64,000 nucleotides of DNA, taken from Rutpela maculata. Its lineage: Eukaryota; Arthropoda; Insecta; Coleoptera; Cerambycidae. Below the pieces are notes generated by a model that was not told the DNA's origin, made no database searches, and worked only from the letters and a program-made list of their open reading frames with translations. The stretch's first letter is position 1. Every line of letters starts with the position of its first letter. Where the stretch lies: NCBI GenBank assembly GCA_936432065.2, contig OW386285.2, forward strand, positions 101,003,869-101,067,868, written 5' to 3'. The translations under genes and the position numbers were made by a program. Shown in pieces: positions 57,961 to 64,000 of the stretch.

Positions 57961-58822
57961 ACCTACAAATTATGACCCAAGAGCTAATAAGAAACCACTC
58001 TTACTGCTCGCTTTTGGATACGGAATATTTGGGAAGCATGGGCTGAGCCACCCCACAGAAGAATACCATATGACATGACGCTATGAAATATGGAATGATA
58101 AGCTAGCAGAATTGTATTTTGATTCATCACGTTTGTAAGATTATATAACAGATAGACACTGCTTGAAAGTTTTTTTTGTAGGTATTCCGAATGTGCTTCC
58201 CAGGTCAGTTTACTATCTAGAAAAACGCCAAGACATTTTATAGGATTTGTGTCAGGATTTATGTGCGTGTTTAGATTAAAAATAGTTTGTGTTTTTTCTG
58301 CGTTTAGACCTAATTTGATGTTCTTGATATAAACATTGGCCTGTGATTGCATTAAACATGTTCTTTATAGAGTTTACATGATTGCTTGTTGACAGTAGTG
58401 TTGTGTCGTCAGCATATCCAATAGATTCAAATTCCAGAAACTTTGAAATATCATTTATATAAATGATGAATAGAATTGGGCCTAAAATTGAACCTTGAGG
58501 GACTCCATGATTAAGTGGCTTAAGAGATGAAATCTTAAAGTTGACTAGTATTGTACACACTGATGTCAGTTTGATATGTAATGTTTTAAAAAAGACAACG
58601 CAGGCCCCCTGATGACATACATTTCTAATTTTAATAATAGTATGTCATGTGAAACTCAATCAAAAGCCTTCGACAAATCTAAGAAGGATGCTACTGACAC
58701 ATTCCCTTTTTCAAATTCATCCGTAACCGATATTATTATTCTCGTCAATGCTTCAACAGTCGACTTACCATTCCTATAACCATATTGACCGGTATTTATT
58801 AGATTTTTCTTTTCTAATATCT
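57961..58822 (-). pseudogene. LINE reverse-transcriptase fragment
   Basis: The minus strand reads INTGQYGYRNGKSTVEAL and VASFLDLSKAFD followed by an in-frame stop, then after frameshifts GVPQGSILGPILFIIYINDI (motif B), IGYADDTTLL (motif C), KCLGVFLDSKLTWEAH and MSYGILLWGGSAHAS, ending IQKRAVRVVSY. Jockey/CR1-like; 5'- and 3'-truncated. Confidence 0.85.
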
Positions 58823-59799
58823 ATAAAAAAATATATACTTTTAAATGGGACAACCTGTATATTTTTGCATATTTGGATCTTGCCAAAATACATATGATCT
58901 GACAATACTATTTTGATTTTCAAAAAATATAGCTTTTTTAATTTTTAGTTTTAATAATAGGAGGTCGCGATTTCACCAAAATTGTTAAAAATTGGTCTGT
59001 AAGTACCTTTAAAATATTATCTTTTCAGATAACATTAAACACGATTTATTCTTCATCAAGTTCAACGATATGGGTTTTTCAACGAAAACTATATTTTTTT
59101 TTAAATGGGACAACCTGTTCTTTAATTAGATCCTTAAATTATGAAGAAAATGATATATATATAATGTCTACCTTCTCTTTGTACTAAATTTATAATTAAA
59201 AGAAAAAAAGTTTTGATATATATTTTTTTAATATTTTAAATTTTAGTGTTGTACATGAAAATTTTTAGAATTTCCAGAGAGCTCCTAGGCTAACATTTAT
59301 TAGTATACCCTAAGGTACCTTCATACCAAATTTGGTGCTTTTATCCATCAAGTAATGGTAATCTTGAAATACAGCTCTAACAGACTATAATAGGTAGTCA
59401 GATATTAGTAAAACTGAGTAAAATTTTATTTTTTGCTTTTTAGATATATTTTTTGAAGGCGATTAGGTTTTTTTTCTAATTTTTCACCTTTTCTAGAAGC
59501 TTTTTTTTATTTAACTTCTACATAGTGAAGGAAACTATTGTGCAGTTATTTTAATGTTGGGCACCATGCGTGTTGTTACCAGGAAAATAATACCCTGTTT
59601 GTGAATTAACTAAAATTACCGGCTACTCCGCCAAATCTTCGAACATTTTTGTAAAGTGAAGTCGGTTAAAAAAATTTCAATTTTTGTTCACCTTACACTA
59701 GATGTAGCTTTACAAATTTAGTAGGAGACCACCGCCGGACCATAGCCTACAGTTTGCAACAGGTTTGACAGAAATCGCTTAAGCTATGATAGTAATCAT
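58823..59799. other. Unassigned repeats
   Basis: Two copies of AAATGGGACAACCTGT (about 58843 and 59098) and the inverted arm 59300-59480 matching 54085-54395. No gene. Confidence 0.45.
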
Positions 59800-60508
59800 T
59801 GAACAGATATAAATAAAAGCTAATGTTCTAACAGCTCTTTAAAAATTATTTGTAAGTGGCAAGAAGTTCCCCAATTTATTATTCCGTAAGTCATCGTACT
59901 ATGGAATAAAGCACGATAGCTTATTAGAGCTACTTCCATACTAATTTTGAACTTTATATTCTTTAGTGCGTATATTATTATAATGGAGGATAATTTTTTT
60001 GTAAGGGAACTAATATGACTAAACCAAATTAAACTTCTATCAATTTTAAGTCCCAAACATTTTACAGTATCTGCTGTTCTTGACTTTAGTGAAAACTCTA
60101 ATGATTGAGTTTTATTTCTATTAAGGCATAGATAATTCGCACTAAACCAATCAGAAGCAGCCTCAAAATTTCCTCTCTAATACGGTCCACATTTAATTAA
60201 TTTTTTTTCTATATTTACAGCTAAGGTGGTGTCATCGGCAAAAAGTGTATTAAAATAATTATTTGATGTAGAAAAATCGTTCATATAAATTAAAAAAAAG
60301 TATTGGTCCTAGGACACTTCCTTGTGGGACCCTGTGGTTGATCTTCAAGCGTGAACTTAATTCGTCCTTGAAACATACTGACTAGTACCTATTAGAGATA
60401 TAGGAGTATATTATCTCAAGTGCAATTCCTCTAAAGCCATAAAATCTTAATTTGAATAGTAATACTTCATGTGACACAATCAAATGCCTTACTTAAATCA
60501 ATAAATAT
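59800..60508 (-). pseudogene. LINE reverse-transcriptase fragment, second family
   Basis: The minus strand shows a motif-A remnant (IFIDLSKAFD, about 60490), a motif-B remnant (QGPTRKCPRT shifted in frame, about 60330), then LKIDRSLIWFSHIS and MTYGIINWGTSCH (59820-60056). Several frameshifts. Related to but distinct from the 58-kb fragment. Confidence 0.7.
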
Positions 60509-61020
60509 CCCAAGGAACAATTTAAAAGTCATTTGGACTTGAGGAGGTTTTAAGAAAGGTTTGTCAGAGTTAGGAAATAGTCATGTGCTTTATTGATGTT
60601 GTAGTTAAGGCCTTTTAGGCTTCAAGTATACTTGCTCTTAATAGTAAGTTTTAAAGCATTCTGTAAGATCTAATTATAAAGCTAATTTGCTTCTAGGATA
60701 ATATGTATTTGTAATGGATTTATCATAACGGACATAAAACTCTCCATAAAGCTAATTAGTTTTATGAATGTCTTAAATTCCATTTAGATTTAAAGAGGCT
60801 TTAAATTATTCTTTATGGTTTTAACATATTTGCAATAAATGCATTTTAAATCCTTTTTAAAACTAGACATTTTCAATGCCTATTAGTACTTATTAAAGGC
60901 CATTACAAAACTAGACTCTTAAAACATCCTTGATAAATGTTGTGATGAAACCGTTATGAAGAAAAGAAGGCCTCTATAAATCTAAAAGGCAACTTTTAAT
61001 TCCATAAAACACTTTCCAAA
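60509..61020. repeat. TTTAAA/AAGGCC-rich repeat body
   Basis: Begins CCCAAGGAACAATTTAAAAG and is saturated with TTTTAAA, AAAGGCC and AAAGCTAATT words in both orientations to about 61020. This organisation resembles the TTATATAA-rich element at 18038. No matching right terminus was found. Confidence 0.4.
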
Positions 61021-61085
61021 ACCTCAATAAAATATTTATTATAAAAATAATAAACAATATATGTCTGCCTGAAGTGTCGTTAATG

Positions 61086-61086
<1 letters not shown>

Positions 61087-61116
<30 letters not shown>
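61087..61116. repeat. (GT)n microsatellite
   Basis: Perfect GT dinucleotide run of about 14 units. Confidence 0.95.
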
Positions 61117-61118
<2 letters not shown>

Positions 61119-61454
61119 ATTAAAAGCATTTCACGACTTACTGATGTGTAATTAAGTCTTTTTTGGAAAGGTGGAAGAAAATAAAAAAGAGTGGCCATTT
61201 TAAAAGGATTGTTAAAACACACACACATACAAATTATTTTGAGGTTAAGTTTTAAGTTTTTTGTATCAAATGTCAACGTCCCAAACGTTTTATTACAGCT
61301 TTTATCAAGTCCATGTGATCTTCGCCAAGTGCATTTGCATTTTTGTAAGGAAGGGATTATTTGTGATAGTATACAAAAAGACTAAAAGGGCTTCATTTCG
61401 AGTAAATGTTCTAGGCCATTACCATTATTAGAATATATAGTTTAATGAGAGGAC

Positions 61455-62203
61455 CAGTGTTGCCAGATCAAAATTTTAAAAGTTATCAGACGACGCTTTA
61501 AAAAGTTACTAAATCTTACTATGGTTTCACTAGATTTGAAATTAAAGCTCTCATCTTTAATTTTCAAAAGTTGCAGTGTCTGTAGGACACGTAATTTTCT
61601 TGAGCTCTCTGAGCATAGCATAGCTTTGAGCGTCCTCTATCTGATTATTTCATTGCCAGACTTCGTACTCTGTATTGTATTAAATGGTTTGTAACTAGAA
61701 AGTACTGTTTGTCTACGAGACGCTAAAGGGCAACGAGCCCAGGCTATTCGATTGTAGCGATTCACGGTCAATAAACTATACGGTTACCTCAATTAGCAGC
61801 TTTTAGACGAGAGACGCGCGGAGCGGGGAATCGAATGAAAGATATTCTGTTAGGGTCTACAGCCTACGTCAGCTGTAGACACTACAGGCATCTTTGTCTG
61901 TGTCTTTTGCACGGAAATCAGATATGTCTGTCTCATTCATTCGATTCCCTGCTCCGCGCGTCTCCCTCATCTAAGAGCTGCTGATCGAGGTAACCGTAGA
62001 GTTTACTGACTGTGGTAGCGATTAACGTGAATAGTTTTGTATTAAATGGATCGCAACTCGAATTTAATGTCTACCTACCAGTAGAGGGCAATAAATTGGA
62101 TGATTCAAAAATCATTAAAAATGGGCATTTTCATAAAAGTTTTCACTAAATCACTAGATTTTAAAAAAATCACCAGATCTAGTGAAATTTCACTACAACA
62201 CTG
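61455..62203. mobile_element. hAT foldback element, CAGTGTTGCC ends
   Basis: The left end is CAGTGTTGCC and the right end is CAACACTG, flanked by the perfect 8-bp duplication GAGAGGAC (61447-61454, 62204-62211). Much of its length is an inverted repeat: GCGCGGAGCGGGGAATCGAA (61815) pairs with TTCGATTCCCTGCTCCGCGC (61942), and GGTAACCGTA with TACGGTTACC. The centre near 61860 is a GTCTACAGCCTACGTCAGC palindrome. No ORF. Confidence 0.88.
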
Positions 62204-62211
62204 GAGAGGAC

Positions 62212-62682
62212 TGTAAAATAACAATTAGGTTTTTAGTTGGCCGGCCATGTTTTTCTTGTTATATAAAAATATTCAAGGTCAATCTCACAATTATAATTAT
62301 CAATAATTATCACTTTTTCGTTAGCAAATTAAGGTAGAATTACAAGAAACGACTGAAAATTACCTTGCTGATTACGTGTGTCTATGCAAATTTTGTATGG
62401 ATATTAAAATCATTATTATTTCTGAGGGGCTCTTGTTTTTTGGGCCTTATATAGCGACTATAGCGACTCACTCACTTCCAAAAGCGAGAAGTTCCCATGG
62501 AGTCGCTAAGAAACAAAAAGGAAAACTCGATCCATAATGGAGAAGTTTCCATGGAGTCGCTAAGAAATATAAAAACATTCGATATAAAAATATAATATCA
62601 ATATACTTAAAAAATACCAAAAATCATATAAAATATGAACATGTATTAAAAACAAATATACGTATATTAACTTCGATTTTAA
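62212..62682. other. Unassigned; short tandem words
   Basis: GAGAAGTTCCCATGGAGTCGC occurs twice (about 62489 and 62541) followed by TAAGAAA. Possibly related to the adjoining gypsy element; no LTR boundary recognised. Confidence 0.4.
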
Positions 62683-62714
62683 TTTTATTTATAGCGATAA
62701 CGCTATAAATAAAA
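62683..62714. repeat. Perfect 14-bp-arm palindrome at the pol junction
   Basis: TTTTATTTATAGCG, loop ATAA, then CGCTATAAATAAAA. It sits exactly where recognisable RT homology begins. Confidence 0.9.
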
Positions 62715-64000
62715 TCCACGACTTTAGCTCTCAGTTGCACGGCTGCACTATTTTCTCCAAGGTTGATTTAGTGCGAGCGTACCATCAGATACCTGTCGCT
62801 GAAAATGACGTTTATAAGACAGCTATAACAACTCCATTCGGACTGTTTGAATTTTCCCGCATGCCTTTTGGTCTACGCAATGCCGGTCAAACTTTCCAAC
62901 GTTTTATGCATGAAGTACTTGTCAATTTACCTTTCGTTTTCGTCTATTTGGATGATATATTAATCGCAAGTCAATCAGATGTACAACATTTGGAACATTT
63001 GGAAAAGGTTTTCAAGAGATTAGACACATACGGAATTAACATTAAACCATCTAAATGTATCTTAGGAGTTGACAATTTAACCTTTTTAGGTCATCACATC
63101 TCTTCATCAGGTATTTTACCATCAACTGAGAGAGTCGAAGTCATTAATAATTTCCCTTTACTGACAACTCTCAAACAACTACAACGTTTCATAGGTATGG
63201 TGAATTTTTATCATCGTTTCATACCTCATTTTGCTGAAATATTACTTCCCCTATATTCTCTTTGTAACAGTTTATCTCATGATAAAATTACAAAGATAAA
63301 TAGTTGGCCTGATCAATGTTTAGACGGATTTTCGAAAGCCAAAGACGCAATAAGTAATGCAGTAGTTTTAGCTCATCCTTGCAATAATGACGATACTATC
63401 TTATCTCTCTCAGTCGATTGTTCTAACCTTGCCATGGGTGCAGTTTTAGAGCAAAAAGATAATAAGGGATTTCTTGCTCCTTTAGCATTCTTTTCCCGTA
63501 AATTAACCACAGCACAAACCAATTATTCGGTTTTTGACAAAGAACTTTTAGCATTATATGCTGCAATTAAACATTTTAAGTTTATACTTGAAGGTCGAAA
63601 GTTTAATTGTTTTACAGATCACAAACCTTTAATCAACGCTTTATTCACAAAAGCAGAAAGATCTCCTCGTCAAATACGTCATTTAGAATACATAGCTCAA
63701 TTTTCTTGTAAAATACAACATGTTAAAGGAAAACATAATGTAATAGCTGACAGCTTGTCACGTATTTACGACACTTCTTCCTTAAAACAAGATATTTTAC
63801 CACTTCAACTTAAAAATTCTCCCTTCCTTAATGTTAACTTTGACCTAAAGTTGCTTAGTGAAGCTCAGGAGAAAGATTCAAATCTCAACTATTTATTGTC
63901 AGATAAATCATCACTAACTAAAACCAATTTCATTTTAAAAAAGATACAAATTCCAGATTCAAATGATTTTATTTGGTGTGATGTTTCTCGTGCAAAAGTC
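62702..64000 (+). CDS. Ty3/gypsy pol fragment (CsRn1-like): RT and RNase H
   Basis: 433 codons open to the window edge, without stops. RT: CTIFSKVDLVRAYHQIPV (motif A), TTPFGLFEFSRMPFGLRNAG, QTFQRFMHEVL and FVYLDDILIASQ (catalytic YLDD), FLGHHISSSGI and LQRFIGMVNFYHRFIPHF. RNase H: LSVDCSNLAMGAVLEQ (Asp), FDKELLALYAAIKHF (Glu), CFTDHKPLINA (Asp), then IQHVKGKHNVIADSLSR. The AGQTFQRFMHEVL and FEFSRMPFGLRN style suggests the CsRn1 group. The N-terminal third of RT, protease and gag are absent upstream, so the element is 5'-truncated or rearranged at the palindrome. Integrase is expected beyond 64000. Confidence 0.92.

Overview
This is an AT-rich, transposon-saturated piece of animal genome, almost certainly insect. 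The support is spliced metazoan coding sequence, the mixture of transposon classes (Jockey-type LINEs, Penelope-like, CsRn1-type Ty3/gypsy, Transib, pogo, hAT, piggyBac, PIF/Harbinger and mariner-type MITEs), and TAGGTACCTA-rich intergenic DNA. The exact taxon cannot be read from the sequence. There is no bacterial-type gene organisation, no CRISPR array and no rRNA.

Host genes. The only confidently identified host gene is the 3' end of an Ena/VASP family gene (enabled) on the minus strand. A 283-bp exon (53636-53918) and the last coding exon (51759-51787) join in phase to give the C-terminal tetramerisation coiled coil and a stop. The intron between them holds a 1.3-kb inverted-repeat element that itself carries a 389-bp mariner-type MITE. 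Everything right of 53918 is therefore probably ena intron or upstream DNA, filled with repeats. A possible THAP-domain first exon lies at 6552-6643 (+).

Layout. 0-9 kb: a tandem repeat, a 1.15-kb foldback element with a PIF/Harbinger MITE inside it, and a 0.5-kb repeat whose second copy at 8 kb preserves the empty site. 9.2-16.9 kb: a TIR element (ends CCCAGGTAGCAA, 2-bp TSD) with CRE-like TGACGTCA words, a mariner-type MITE, two tRNA-like sequences, and a nearly complete 5.6-kb Jockey-type LINE inserted in one of the tRNA-like sequences. 18.0-23.9 kb: a three-level nest (TIR element, LINE, hAT element). 24.8-31.2 kb: LINE fragments and a broken Transib (RAG1-related) transposase with a recognisable heptamer end. 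32-40 kb: duplicated tRNA-like repeats and a 3.9-kb long-TIR element of roughly 0.5-kb internal repeats carrying a second CRE-rich TIR element. 40-47 kb: mostly unassigned DNA with a hAT MITE, a tandem duplication and a Penelope GIY-YIG fragment in an inverted repeat. 48-50.7 kb: a decayed pogo-type element cut by a 152-bp piggyBac MITE. 51.7-54 kb: ena exons. 54-61 kb: inverted repeats, LINE fragments and a microsatellite. 61.4-64 kb: a hAT foldback and the pol gene of a CsRn1-like Ty3/gypsy element running off the window.

Most coding capacity belongs to selfish elements. Of these, only the LINE ORF1 and the gypsy pol look uninterrupted. Repeated insertion of one element into another, with readable target-site duplications, gives a relative chronology at several places.
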